Positions 15,957-27,564 of a stretch of 64,000 nucleotides of DNA are shown here, piece by piece. The first letter of the stretch is position 1; every line of letters starts with the position of its first letter. Origin of the DNA: Syncephalastrum monosporum B8922 (lineage: Eukaryota > Mucoromycota > Mucoromycetes > Mucorales > Syncephalastraceae); assembly GCA_000697355.1 (NCBI GenBank), contig JNEN01001256.1, forward strand, positions 186,001 to 250,000, written 5' to 3'. The notes below the pieces were generated by a model. It did not search any database. It was not told where the DNA came from and saw only the letters and a list, made by a program, of their open reading frames with translations. The position numbers and the translations under genes are program-made.

Positions 15957-16802
15957 ATGATGGCAGCATTGTCCACGATGCCTCCACCGTCTTCGTACAA
16001 CAAACATAAATGGCGCAAGAGCTTTGCGTCGATGCTATCCAAGACGCACCTTTCGCACAAATACGATGCTGCCACTGTACGAGCGGCAGCGACCGAGAAG
16101 GTGGTACGCCATCGTCCCCAATCCGACGATTCGTCCCAGGGTGTTGCTCTTGTGTCGCCTGCCACCCTGAGCTCTGAAGATCTGACCGCCAGTCAGTTCG
16201 CGTCTCTGACAGGCATGAAAGTACGCAAGCTGTCAGGCGAATCCGACCCATACGACGATGACGACGATGAAGACGCTATAGATGGCCCACTCACGCCCAA
16301 CAGCACCCACCACCCTAGCAGCGATCCAAACGACGACGAAGACGACGAAGACGATATGAGTGCTAACTATGCGTTCACCAACCCTACCGGTTTGCTGGTT
16401 CAGCATCAGAACGCCATGCTCTATCAGGTACCCATGACACGCAGCCTGTCTACCCAATCCGAGCAGCGTCGTAGGAGCCATCTACCCCAAATATGGGATT
16501 CGGCCTTTTGGCAGGAGCAGACCAAGAACAGCAAGCCCGGTGTAAACCCACTGCCGCTGCGCTACTACGCATCCACCTCGTCCACCTCCTCGAACCGGCC
16601 TTCATCGATGGGCTCGACCTTTTCGAGCTGCTCCTCTGCCCACAGCACAGAACGTCCTCTCACGAAAGCAAATAATGTCATCCTCAAGGGACGCTTCAAG
16701 ATCGTCGTGGGCCAGGAAAATGCTGATGATGAAGAAAACGACGAAAAACCCGCAGAGCCTCAAGTACTCGAGTGGCGCCGAAAACGCGCTTGCACGACCT
16801 AA
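15957..16802 (+). CDS. Unrecognised acidic, Ser-rich protein
   Basis: Single exon, 281 residues from the ATG at 15957 (274 from 15978, which the TATA position favours). I do not recognise the family. The N-terminus is basic (NKHKWRKSFASMLSKTHLSHKY) and the middle has two acidic runs of Asp/Glu near 96-105 and 120-131. A Ser/Thr-rich linker precedes a short ordered-looking segment, NNVILKGRFKIVVGQE, about 35 residues before the end. The C-terminus is basic. Composition and codon use look coding and resemble neighbouring genes. It could be a nuclear regulator, but the sequence does not show a domain that proves it. It converges on MPP10 about 520 bp away. Confidence 0.7.
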   Translation: MMAALSTMPPPSSYNKHKWRKSFASMLSKTHLSHKYDAATVRAAATEKVVRHRPQSDDSSQGVALVSPATLSSEDLTASQFASLTGMKVRKLSGESDPYDDDDDEDAIDGPLTPNSTHHPSSDPNDDEDDEDDMSANYAFTNPTGLLVQHQNAMLYQVPMTRSLSTQSEQRRRSHLPQIWDSAFWQEQTKNSKPGVNPLPLRYYASTSSTSSNRPSSMGSTFSSCSSAHSTERPLTKANNVILKGRFKIVVGQENADDEENDEKPAEPQVLEWRRKRACTT

Positions 16803-17323
16803 TCTGCTCATATATTAACAACTGAATGCAACGTACACGCACAGCACATTACAGCACAGCACACACACGCGTCTCTCCTTTTTCTTGTACAAATCCGGCG
16901 AATTTTGCCCAAAAAGGTGGCTCACTCCATTATGCCCCTCCTTCTACACCCTCTCCACCCCTAAAACAACCCACCCTTTGACACATCTACATATATACGC
17001 GGCTCAACAACTTATGTTTTCTGTATGCCCTTTGAGCGTTGTACGCTCTTTTTCATACCCGCTATACCACCCCCTTGTCATATAAGCACTTTTTTTAATT
17101 ACATCCGTAGTACTTCCTTCTTATTATGCCCCACACCATTTGTACACACCCTGTTGTCCTCTTTCTCTAAACGGTGGATCACAACTCCAAACATGTATAT
17201 AATCTAATTGCGTTGCGTGAATAAATCAATTTACGATATAAAAACATGCATGTTTGCGATGGTGGTGGTTGAGAGAAAAGAAAGAAAAATGATGATAGAT
17301 ATGATGCGAATAAAAAGGTAGGC
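16803..17323. other. Convergent 3' region
   Basis: Lies between the acidic-protein gene and MPP10. It is C/T- and A/C-rich with ACAGCACA repeats at 16838-16868 and no coding potential. It presumably holds both 3' UTRs. Confidence 0.45.
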
Positions 17324-19455
17324 TTATTTGTTCTTGATGATCTCGACATTCTACAGAAAAAAGTAAAGAAAATGGAATAAGCATCTACAACTCGTGTCAG
17401 ATCGACTATCTGATGACTTACCCTGTGCTTCATGAGCTCTTTGACAGCATTCATCTTGGCCTGCTTGTGACCCACGTTGGCATTGGTTTTTCCGAGCACC
17501 TTCTTCTCGCGCTCCTTGAGGGCCTGATCCTTCCGCTTGAGTTTCTTCTTGAGCGCACGCGCCCGCTTGCGCTCCTCCTGCGACATTTCTCCCTGGCTCT
17601 TGACATCGCGTCGCTGTTTGTCATATACTTCCTCAGGCGCCAGCATGGTCGCGTCGGACACGTTGACGGGCATCACCTCCTCCATGCTAATCGCAGGTGC
17701 ATTAGTAACCACGTTGATATCGGCCTTGGGTGCCTTGGGTGTGTAAAAGAAGTTGCTAAGCGCGTCGAGTCGGGAGAACAGGTCGTTGACCATGCCGTCG
17801 ATCGCCTCGTGTTCTTTCTCAAGGGCCTCATCTTTCTCGTTGGAGGTATCACCCGTGCGCTGCTTGACATAATCTTCTTCGTAGAGCTCGGCAAGGGATT
17901 TCTTGCCGCGCTCGTCACTGATGCTGATTTGTTTGGATGGTAAGAAGGGGCGGGCGGTGGGGTCGGATTTGCGCTCAACGTCGTCAAAGTTGTGGTCGAT
18001 AATGCGCTTTTTGATCATGTCTTCTAATGCGTCTGTGGTTTCTTGTGTGATGACAGGGACAGGCTGACAGAAGAAAAAAAAATAATTCAAGTCAACACGA
18101 AACGTCTCATACGACCGCTCTGCTTTTTACCTTGACCGATTGGTCAAACTCGAGATCTTCTTCGAGCAAACTGTTGACCGGCCGAGACTTGGCGTTAGCT
18201 TCACCTTGCAGGGTCCAATGTCGTGCGTTGATGTTCTCGTTTTCAAACTCTTCAATTTGGTCTTGCACACGCTGCAGCCGCTTTTGATGTGTTGAGGTTG
18301 CGTCTGCCTCTTCGTCTTCCTCATCCGCATCAAACAAGTTTCGCTTTGTCACCTGATCCTCCTCGTCCTCTTCGTCTTCATCCTCTTCATTGTCGTCTTC
18401 CATTGCGTCGAACCCGAGCTCTGCATCGCTCGGCTGTTCTTCAATGTCGTCTTCCTGTGCAAACTGGACCTTCTTCTTGCCCTTGCCTTTCTTTGCTTTG
18501 GGTGCGGGCTCGAAGAAGTCGGCGTAGTTGATATCTGTTATTATTATTATTTGATCAATTATTAGACTCCACCTCTCGTCGTATATATTTTGTTGACTTA
18601 CCAGCTGCGTCGCCCAGGTCATCTTCGTCATCATCCTCTTCCCCCGCCAGGTCCTGATCGAAATCGATACCGTCCTCGTCGTTTTCATCATCGTCCTCAG
18701 AATCGGATTTCATATCGAGTTGTTCTTGTTCCTCGGACCATTTGTTGAACTCTTCGAGGTTGAAGAAATCGTCATCGACCTCAGACTGCTTTTTACTGCT
18801 ACAGTCCGTGCTGTTAGTACCAGAGGCAACATGTTTTTCTTAAGTGAGGTATACCTTTTCGGTGCTTCTTCTTCACTCTCTTCGTCTTCGTCGTCTTCGT
18901 CTTCTTGTTCGTCTGCCTCAGGATCCATGTTCATATCCATATCCATATCCATATCCTCGTCCTCGTCCTCGTCCCCGTCCTCGTCTTCGAGATTGTCCTC
19001 TTCTTCAATGTCATCCTCCATGTCGACGTCGCCGTCCACACTTGCAGCGTCCAAGTCATCGCTCAATTCGTTCTGGGAGTCATTCAAGTCCTGATCGAGG
19101 GAGTGGCCCGAAGCGCTGGCATCGTCTTCCCAGGCCATGAAGTCCTGTACTGTGGCGCTGGCGTATTCGAGCATAGGATCGTTTTGTGTCGCAATTTCCT
19201 CCCAAATCTGATCGTGGTCGAATCCCTCGGTGAGCAGTTCAGTGAATGGCGACAACTCGACCGTCTCGTGTTCCTTGGCTGTACAGACGTTAAATCGACA
19301 GCATGTGTTGCTTTGTTTTAACGCTTACCGGCAGCAAAGAAGTGCTTCGCCATATTCAGTGCGCGATCTGCAACAGCATTGTCGGGTGTAAAGAAGACCT
19401 GAGGTTTGTCGACGATGGTCGAGACAAATCCCTGGACGGTCTCGGCTTTTGGCAT
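17324..19455 (-). CDS. U3 snoRNP component MPP10
   Basis: Component of the U3 small nucleolar ribonucleoprotein (SSU processome) needed for 18S rRNA processing, acting with Imp3 and Imp4 in the nucleolus. Exons in transcript order: 19455-19329, 19278-18855, 18798-18602, 18534-18131, 18063-17422, 17350-17324. They give 606 residues. The N-terminus (MPKAETVQGFVSTIVDKPQ) leads into long Asp/Glu tracts around residues 95-150 and 245-300, a hallmark of Mpp10. The block DDDFFNLEEFNKW and the segment DYADFFEP-like, with a KKGKGKKKVQF basic patch, follow. The C-terminal core (TTDALEDMIKKRI, LDALSNFFYTPK, MLAPEEVYDKQ) is the conserved Mpp10 domain. The last exon is only 27 nt. Identity is secure. Confidence 0.92.
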
Positions 19456-22400
19456 GATCGCAGTAAGACGACTTTTTTTTTGTGCGTTGCAGGAAAAAAG
19501 CAATTCTTCAAATACTATTTATGGCCCGCCCATATCGAATGCCTCCCCGACTCTCCCATTCGCTGTGGCTTGTAATAAGGTACCATGCTGGCGTTTAGTT
19601 GATGTTGCCGTCTGCCACAGTACTGTATAGTACAGTGCATTATACTTATGACACTGTTAGAGCAAGCATTCCTGGTCATGATACAAGTTTGTATTAAACG
19701 AACACTCTTCTGTCTAGGATTGGAAATATGGCAGATAACTTATATTTTCTATACTGCTTGCTGCACGATCGTGTTTGGCTTCCTTTTCTACACTGATGCT
19801 GCAAAATAGTCCCATATAGCTCACACATGACCAGTATAAGCTATACTCTCAAGCGAAGCAGAGAAGATGATGTACAGATCTACTCAGGTATATACAGTAC
19901 TTTCTTTGTCGTTCTATCCAGATTCACCACTCAGTAGAAAAGTAGTAAGGCTCTTGTCGCATATAAGCTTCCTAGCTACAATTTTCAGACAAGAAATGAT
20001 CCGCAGCTGCTCGCTATTTATTTTTGCAAAGCATATAAACTGGCTATTTGATGTGCTGATTTGGTTATGTTGAAGCCTATTGCAATCCTTTTCATAGGAA
20101 ATTCAAGAATGGGCAGTCACGGAGCTATCTATTCGAAAAGCCAGTGCATGGCTTTCACACAGTTCTACCACACCTTTGCAGACAAAAAAATACAAAATCG
20201 CTTTCCATCGTCTCATCCTTTTTACAGTGTTTTCTTGCTTATGCATCTAGTAAGGTTGGGAGCCGGAGGAGGGGGGGAACCTTGGGCAGCCATTTCATGA
20301 TGAATACTTAGCCAAATCAGAACGTCTCGTTCGCGTTTAAAGTTTGACTGTGGACAGCACCGCACAGAACGGGAGTTGAACACGTCTTCTTTTTATGTCG
20401 GACACGTACAGACATGATGAGTTCAGACGCTGAGAAGGAACCAAAAAAGTACTCTGACACATGGTTGGCCCACAGATATCTGGTTGTATATACTGTATCC
20501 TAGTCTCTGCAGGCGGGTTGTGCGACAATGTGTTCCTGTACTCGTGCACATGCATCCTTTCAACTGCTGTAAATGTGCGGCAGGCAACATGGAAGGTGGG
20601 AGAAGGAGAGAGAAGCCTGTTCCACAGCTAGTGTCTCTCCAGTTATCTATTTCTGATGCGGTATCTGCGTGTAAATTATCATGGCGATGATAACAGAAAA
20701 CGGAAAGCTAGAATGTTATGAGCAGCAGGTTCGTTGTCAATCTGGAGAAATAGGCGTCATGGAAGAGAAGAGAGTTCTCAACAAGCATACGCTTTTTTAG
20801 CTTCAGTGGAGCATGATGATCAGCCAGTCTTCTTTGCTCTTCTCTTCCATCTCAGTTCTCAGGAGAGGAAGCAGAGAGAACAATAAATTCCTTCCAGTTT
20901 CATCTCTATTCCTAGACTACTGATCTCCCCTCCTATTATCAATGACCACAGTACTGGCGCATCAAAAGTACTGCATGTATACCGAATACGGAAAAACTGT
21001 GGCCGTAACTAGAGCAATGTAGAGACAATTGTGCTGATACAGCGTTGACATAATTGAATAATCTCATGTGAGTAGAGCATTGCCTCAAGCTTCAAAAGGA
21101 AGCTTAAAAAACACCAAAGTTCAGGGCATGTCACTGCATTGCTTTCGCTTCCAATGCGATACCGACGGATGAGCTGAAGTAGTGCTTGGGGTTTGGGCGA
21201 TAGGCGGATTACGCTGAAACTTCAAGCGGTAAGATTGTTGCCATTGATGCCCTTTGGGCTCTTATTGGCGTACGCACTCCTGTATCGCATACGCATAACC
21301 GTCTTTTCTACCCGCGGGAAAGCATTTTTGATCGAACCATCGATTCGAACAAAGCGGGAAGCAGATGGCGTTTCGGCGTCATATCGACGCTTATACGACA
21401 ACTTCAACGTGGTATAGTCTGACGATAAACCATGACTTTGAGGAGCGCGCGCAAGAACACGTTTCCACCAATAATCCACTGCCACTGTGTCCTCGCACAA
21501 TCAAATGCGACGATAAAACCAGGAAACTGCGAGCAACCAGTTCATAGCCGAGTAGCAGAGGACGTAATCGAAAAAGAGTTCGAGGACTACATTGATACCC
21601 ACGAAAAAAAAAAAGACAGTCTGGAAATGAGCTTCATTAAATCCGCTTGGGAAATACAAGAGGAGCGAACGACCAGCACGGATGGCGAAACGGAACTGTA
21701 GTATTTGAAATTGGGTTTTGAGAGAGGAAAGGTCGGCAAGTACCAGGGTGACGATAGTTGGGCGGTGAATGGGACGGGCTTGTATTGTGTGCGAGTTCGG
21801 CACAGCCTCGTTGCGCACGATCTAGAATTTTAAGCTGGCAGGCACAGAGGAGTGATGGCTAGGCCATACTCGAGGACGGTTCGAGTAAAGGTACGATACG
21901 TGCGATGAGCTGGTCAAAATTCAAATCCGTATCGATGGACACCTTTAAGCCGCAGAATGGTCATAGTCGCAGTGACGCGCTGAGTGCGACCATGTATGAG
22001 TTGACCGGTGTGGACAGCTCTGTATAAATCATAGCGGAAACGGAAATTCTTTCTGTACATTATAGCACATACATATGTACCAGCCAAGACGAATCATGGT
22101 GCGGATCCAGCTAAGCTTCTTTATGCTTTCGCCATATTGCCATCCTGCCACGTCGATTATTAAGGGGTGCTTTTGTATGCCAATCAGTTTACCACTTTAA
22201 ATGGTATGTGGACCAATGAGATTATCATTTTATTTTATCAAACAAGCAGATTAGTTTTGGGGGAAGATAGCTGCCTGTGCAAGATATAGTTACTTGTACA
22301 TAGTATGATCTCTTTGTTGATCAGTGGTGGTGACACTGGGCCTCAACGACAGTGTATGTAGATGAAGAACTGTTATGAGGATTAGGGTAGTTTGTACCGC

Positions 22401-23598
22401 CTTCCGCTTTCTCCTTTTATTTCAACCAACCGTCCATGATCTGATACGTCATGATCACATTTTTTCTCATTTCGGCATACTGTATCTGTCGTTTTTTATT
22501 CTCGGGGTAGAAACAGCTCGAACAAAAGTATTCATCATGAAAAGATACAAGACACGTAACCAGCGATATCAATTGCAAGGAGTCAGAAAGCAGGCAAGAG
22601 ACAGAAGATCATGTTGGGTGCGGGCCTCGAAACACATGCAAGAGTGGGCAAATGGGGACCAAGAAATGGGTACACAATATTGCACTTACTTTTTTTCTTT
22701 TTTTGGAGGGATCTGAAAGACGTCTATAAGCGGGCTTTTTTTTACGGTCACCCATGTGCCTGACCCTCATCCCTTATAGTACCCGTCAGCAAAACAATGT
22801 GTAGGCGTCTCCTCACTGGATATTCTATCCCTTCCTGAGCCCACCTGCTTCCCCAAGACCGCAGAAAATGACGCATTAGTACATTTGATTCACTCCTATG
22901 ACCTGTTCTGTAAGCTTCGCCCAGCGTGTTGGAGACGCCCCGTTTCCTGGGATATGAATCCATTATGCGGAGTGCCAGGGGCTGCGTCCGTCGCAGAAGA
23001 GAAATTCGTTTGTGTGTACAGCGTTCGTCTGTACAAAAGTCCCTGCTAACGTCCTCATGGCCGTGCGTTCAAATTCACCATGTTGTATATAACCAAAATG
23101 CACTTGATCCTCCTTTTGCTGAAATACAGAAAAGGTGCATATCGAATTAAACCAAAAACATCAAAATGGGGAAATTTTCTACGATCCAGCGTTTCATACT
23201 GTAAAATTAGGAGCAGACGACAAATGGAGAAGGAGGGACAGTAAAAGACGGTAAACAGGAATGACCAATACGGTGTTTAGGACGCAAAAAAGAGAGAGAT
23301 AGACAGTGAGCTATATAAAATACTATCAAGCCAAGTTCAATGCGGGCGTGTGCGGGTGTGTGTATGCATAGATGCGAGAGGGTGAATAAACAAACGAGTA
23401 CAAATACGTTGCGACAGAAGAGATTATGATACAGTGCGTGTGAGAGACTGAGCACCGGAAATGCGGGCTATAAGTGTGTCTCTGCTGAGTGTGTGTGTGG
23501 GAGGGGAGGAAGGGGAGGGGTAACAGATGGTTTGAAAGCAGTATATAGGTGGTTTTTCTGCGTGGGAGTGGATACAGAACAGCAGATCCAACCAGACG
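19456..23598. other. 4.1-kb gene-poor region
   Basis: No complete gene is supported. The sequence is AT-richer than its neighbours with many short, broken frames. It contains the second fossil transposase-like fragment (21601-21665). Adjacent minus-strand frames at 21222-21500 and 21501-21818 may be further decayed element sequence, but show no recognisable motif. A TATAT-containing stretch and GA/CT simple repeats occur at 20860-20885 and 23290-23310. Decayed mobile DNA is the most likely content. Confidence 0.45.
21601..21665 (+). mobile_element. Fossil transposase-like fragment, copy 2
   Basis: Opposite-orientation partner of 834-899. The plus strand encodes SFIKSAWEIQEE in the same phase as the minus strand of copy 1, with a synonymous AAA/AAG difference inside the block. 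Similarity drops away within about 10-20 bases outside it. It sits in a gene-poor interval, consistent with decayed mobile DNA. The pogo-like assignment rests on the short motif only. Confidence 0.4.
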
Positions 23599-24720
23599 TT
23601 AGGAAGGTGACGATGATGCACTACTACTTCCTTTGGACGAGGATGGCGAGCGACGCGCACCCGTTAACGTATTAGAAATGGCCTCGGCAGCGTCGCTTAT
23701 TACAGCCGACGTGGATGCATCCGACATTTGGGGGTTTTGATAGACGGTAGTGAGCCGGTACTGCGGGATATTGTGCGGGTGATTAGAGGAGGAGAACGGC
23801 GGAGCGGGTGACTGGGGTGGTTGTGGTGGTGGCTGTGAATATGGCTGTGCGTACTGTTGTGGGAGCTGCGACGACATTGGTTGCTGCTGCTGCTGCTGTT
23901 GTTGTTGTTGTTGTTGTGATGGTTGTGATGGTTGCGGTGGTTGCGGTGGATGTTGTAGTGTAGGATGAGATAGGCCTGGAGAAGAATAGGCGATGGAGTC
24001 CATAGGAGAAATCGACGCCGAGGACTGTCGCTCTTCTTCGAGAAGCTGCTGTTGGCCGTGTCTGTCTTGCTCGGCGTACAAGTCGACGTGCTGTTGGATG
24101 TACTTTATAAGCTGCTCTTTGACAAAAGTCGCCTGGCGCACTTGCTCCCAGACCTCCTGACGGAACGATTCTATACGCTCGCGCTTGACATGTGGGGTTC
24201 GCTCCATCTTGTCCAGAATGAGGAGCAATATCCGGCAGAGTCGTGAGAACTTCTGGAATGTCTGGGCGAGGTATTCATTGACCCGTCGAACGAAATCGGC
24301 TGATCCTAGACGGGGATCGTGCATTGCGGTGGCAGCGTGGTTGGGTTCGTTGTGGGGCGAGAGGCGAAGGGCGGGGCAGACCGAGTCGCTGAAGCTCTCG
24401 AGCTCCTTGACGATGGACTTGGCCTGGTACAGGCAGCGGGTGAATTCGATGAAGGCTCTGTCGTTGAAGGGCAGGCTGGATGGGGTGGTGGGGTCGAATC
24501 GTGATGTGCTTCGATTGTATCCACGGCGTATTGGGCCGTAGGAAGGCATGTCGGTGGGAGGAGAAGGAGTGCGGGATTGGGTGTGTGGTTCGGGTAGGAA
24601 AGAGTTTGTGTGTTCTGAGGCCTGCTCAACGCTGGGTCGTTGCGCCTGCCTCATAGTGATAATATGACTAGGTAATAATAGAAGACGTAGAGCCCTCCAG
24701 AAAAGACTGGGGGCGGGCAT
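23599..24720 (-). CDS. Unrecognised protein with helical core and polyQ tail
   Basis: Single open frame of 373 residues from the ATG at 24720. A second in-frame ATG at 24654 (MRQAQRPS) would remove 22 hydrophobic residues and may be the true start. Pro/Ser-rich residues 30-80 precede a predicted helical core at about 85-215, with RAFIEFTRCLYQAKSIVKEL, FQKFSRLCRILLLIL and EQLIKYIQQHV. After it come a 12-residue Gln run (CAG/CAA codons at 23881-23918) and a Pro/Gln/Ser-rich tail. I do not know the family. Low-complexity tails of this kind are common in fungal transcription co-factors, but nothing proves that role. It starts only 87 bp after the stop of the coiled-coil gene on the same strand. 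Confidence 0.65.
   Translation of the reverse strand: MPAPSLFWRALRLLLLPSHIITMRQAQRPSVEQASEHTNSFLPEPHTQSRTPSPPTDMPSYGPIRRGYNRSTSRFDPTTPSSLPFNDRAFIEFTRCLYQAKSIVKELESFSDSVCPALRLSPHNEPNHAATAMHDPRLGSADFVRRVNEYLAQTFQKFSRLCRILLLILDKMERTPHVKRERIESFRQEVWEQVRQATFVKEQLIKYIQQHVDLYAEQDRHGQQQLLEEERQSSASISPMDSIAYSSPGLSHPTLQHPPQPPQPSQPSQQQQQQQQQQQQPMSSQLPQQYAQPYSQPPPQPPQSPAPPFSSSNHPHNIPQYRLTTVYQNPQMSDASTSAVISDAAEAISNTLTGARRSPSSSKGSSSASSSPS
23881..23918 (-). repeat. CAG/CAA triplet repeat coding polyglutamine
   Basis: Imperfect GCT/GTT triplets on the plus strand (CAG then CAA on the coding strand) encode about 12 consecutive Gln residues. The mixed codons suggest an older, fairly stable repeat with a younger pure CAG end. 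Confidence 0.8.
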
Positions 24721-24807
24721 TCAATCCGTTAGAAAGACGAAGAAACTTTTGCCTTTTTCGGTTGTTCACGCTATCTGCGAATTTAATGGTTTCATTGGTT
24801 TAAATTC

Positions 24808-26916
24808 TTAGCACGATGCAATTCCGCTGTCTCTGTCAAACATATCACTGTCACTACTACTAATTCCACCACCACCGCTGTGTCTCGATCCGTCTTTAAC
24901 ATCATCGTGATGGTTCTTGACTGGAACACTATGGCTATGGCTGCTCCAGCTTCCAATCGTCATGCGTTTCAACGCCCGAGACCATCCACTGCTATGGCCG
25001 TTTGTTGTGCCCTCGGCGAATTCCGACGTACATGCCTGTTTCGGCGTGGAAATCCACGAAGAAACTGTGCTTCGCCGGGGTCGACTCGCATCTTTGCAGT
25101 TCAGACCGTTACCCTTGCATCTGGTATCTTCTTGCTTGACTTGAGTCTCTTCGGCTTTCTTGCTAGGTGTGGATGCGGGTGGGGCCAAATCGTCAATGTT
25201 GAGTACATCCACAAGCTCTTGGTTGTCGATAATCTTGAGCAAAATCTTGTTCATATACAACGACAGCGCCTTATTTGATTCTTGTAACATTCGATTCTCG
25301 TCTGAAAGTTCTAAGACATTCTTTTGAGTACAGTGGTTCTTTTCGTCGCTGTGCCACGTGCATGCGTACTTTTGAGCTTATTTGCATATTCCTCATTTTG
25401 ATCCCCACTGCCGCTCATTTGAGAAGCATGGTCGAGCTCAGCCGCCAGGCTGTTGGGTTCAGGCGCATTATCTGCTACCTCGCGTTTTTCTTCCACCTTC
25501 TATTGCATCGCACAATAAATTGATAAAGGGCGAGAGGGGTTGCGGTGTGAGAAAAAAGTGAATAAAACCAGGGTCACTCTACCTTCAGAAACTCGCCCGT
25601 CATTGTCTTTTCGTGCAGCAGCATTTGGTAGCTTTCATTATCCTCCATCAGAGAACCGTTGACCTGCTTCAGGCTCACTAACTCTTCTTCCAAGGATCCC
25701 ATGCGCTGCGCTTGCGTTTCCGCTGTCATCAAGGCATCTTCTATCACACGCTTCTGCTGCTCCACTTGGGTTTTGAGGTCCGCAATCAGCTTATCCTGGG
25801 CCCGTGCCTTGGCGTCGTTGCTATTGATGAGTCTTCGTTCCAAAACCGATGGCTGTTCCCAGTTTGCTGTGAAGTATTCATGACATCAGCCCTTCGTATT
25901 CTGTTTGCATCGTTGTATTACTTGCCTGGCTCGGGCGATGGTAAGGCACCTGGCGGACGGGTGGCCCAGATATTGGAAGCCGTGGCACTACGCGTGCGGC
26001 GCGGATGGCTGTTATTTTGCATCGCCCATCGCTTGATTTCGGCACAGAGTTCAGCTTCACGTTGCTGCCAAAGCAGCCGATCATTTTCGTAGATCTCGCG
26101 CTGATTTCATTGGGTCCGTTTTAGGCGCGGGTTGTTCTTGTATGTTCTGTAAATGTTCTGGTCTGTCCTACCTCGGATTCTAGTCTTCTCTGTAAATCTT
26201 TTTGTCGCCTTTTCAAAATCTGGGTTTCTTTATGCGACTCGGCCAATTCTTGCCCCTGTGCAAACACTTCGGATTCCAGTCTCTCTTGCACTTTTCGATA
26301 AGTCTTATTGTCCTGAATCACGGACAGTAAATTCTGTGTGACTGGTATTAGTGACCACTCTCACAACAATGATGAACAGTAAAAATAGAAACTGCTTCTC
26401 TGCCATGAAGAGACGTGAAAGGGCAGAGGCTAAGATTAGCATGATAATTACCTTGCGCAAGTGCTCAGCTTCTCGAGTCAGGACACGGCACTGTTCCTTG
26501 TTGTCTTCCATCTGGACTTTGTGTTCCTGTTGAAGAGGGATAGGAAATAAGAAAAAAGGCAATTCACCAGCGGCTCCTGTCAGCTCAACGTAATGATGCC
26601 TCAGCCTCACACACACAGCAGAGAGAGAGATACCGCGCTCTCAGTAGCATAAACGAACTCGTTTTCTCACAAGCGAGACATAGCGAGCAAGAGCAAGTCT
26701 CCTATTCTGCCCCCTCTCCTTCACATAGGCTCTCTCCAAAAGGGAAATGAGCTCATTTCATGGATATTGGATACTTGCATATAATAAAGACTCGTTTTGC
26801 ATTTGAGGTATGTATGGTTGGAGTAGCCGAAGCACGTCTGTAACGTCCAAGAAGGGCGAGGCTGTTCCTGGCGACGAAGGCGGGGGTCGATGTTGGCTGG
26901 AGTTGATAGCTGTCAT
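24808..26916 (-). CDS. Conserved-looking coiled-coil protein, function unknown
   Basis: Eight exons in transcript order: 26916-26775, 26729-26671, 26526-26452, 26333-26172, 26100-25926, 25866-25583, 25499-25370, 25310-24808. They close in frame to 509 residues. The first two exons are inferred from a Met-initiated frame (MTAINSSQHRPPPSSPG) and in-phase splice sites. A 9-nt extra exon near 26560 is possible. Most of residues 60-340 is heptad-rich coiled coil (EAEHLRK, KVQERLESEVFAQGQELAE, DLKTQVEQQKRVIE). A conserved-type motif, NKALSLYMNKILLKII, then precedes a Ser-rich tail. The intron at 25867-25925 uses a GC donor (CAG|GCAAGT). Fungal proteins with a similar ALNLYINKI motif are coiled-coil cytoskeletal or cortical factors, but I cannot name an orthologue. 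Confidence 0.72.
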
Positions 26917-27564
26917 GATACTTTAACAATGCTGAAGATGATATCGTGCAGTCAGGTGGGTCGTCGTGTCGGTTAGACTTCGTATGTATAATATATGTAC
27001 AGAAGGAACAAAATGGAGGTAAGTGTAAGTGGATGATATACAAGGGTGGAGTGAGAAGTGGGAAGAAACAAGAGTAAGAAAGGAAAAATAAGAAAGCGGC
27101 AAATGTCTGGGATCAGTGGGTTATAGGAGGTCTCCTTCCTTTGCTTCCTTAGTGAATGACGGGCCGTGGCTCACGGGACAGGCGAAATGTACAGTATGTT
27201 ATGTGATGATGCGCTGGCGTTTTGATGCTGTGTACACGTTCACTAAAACACACACACATACACAGGGATCAGGGATACAAGAAAAAAAAAGGGGGGGTGG
27301 GGGAGTAACTTGGTCAAGAAGGGGCACGGCTTAAGCGAGGGTAGAAGAGAAACAAGCTTTTCTTTGTGCGTTATACCGTATCAGAAAGGGTTTATTATCT
27401 TTAAAAAAGCCCCGGAGATGTGTTGATATCTTTTTGTCTCCCTTGCTTCACTTTGCGCGTGTGTGAAAGCGGAAGTATCTGAGAGAGCAAGCGGGTGCAT
27501 TGCATTGCAGTCAAAGCATATAGAATATTACGGCAGGCATAGACAAAAAGGACAGCAGGCTTGA
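26917..27564. other. Intergenic interval upstream of the coiled-coil gene
   Basis: No gene is seen. Contains (CA)n at 27249-27261, a G/A-rich tract with a G7 run near 27290, and probably the promoter and 5' UTR of the minus-strand coiled-coil gene. Confidence 0.4.
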
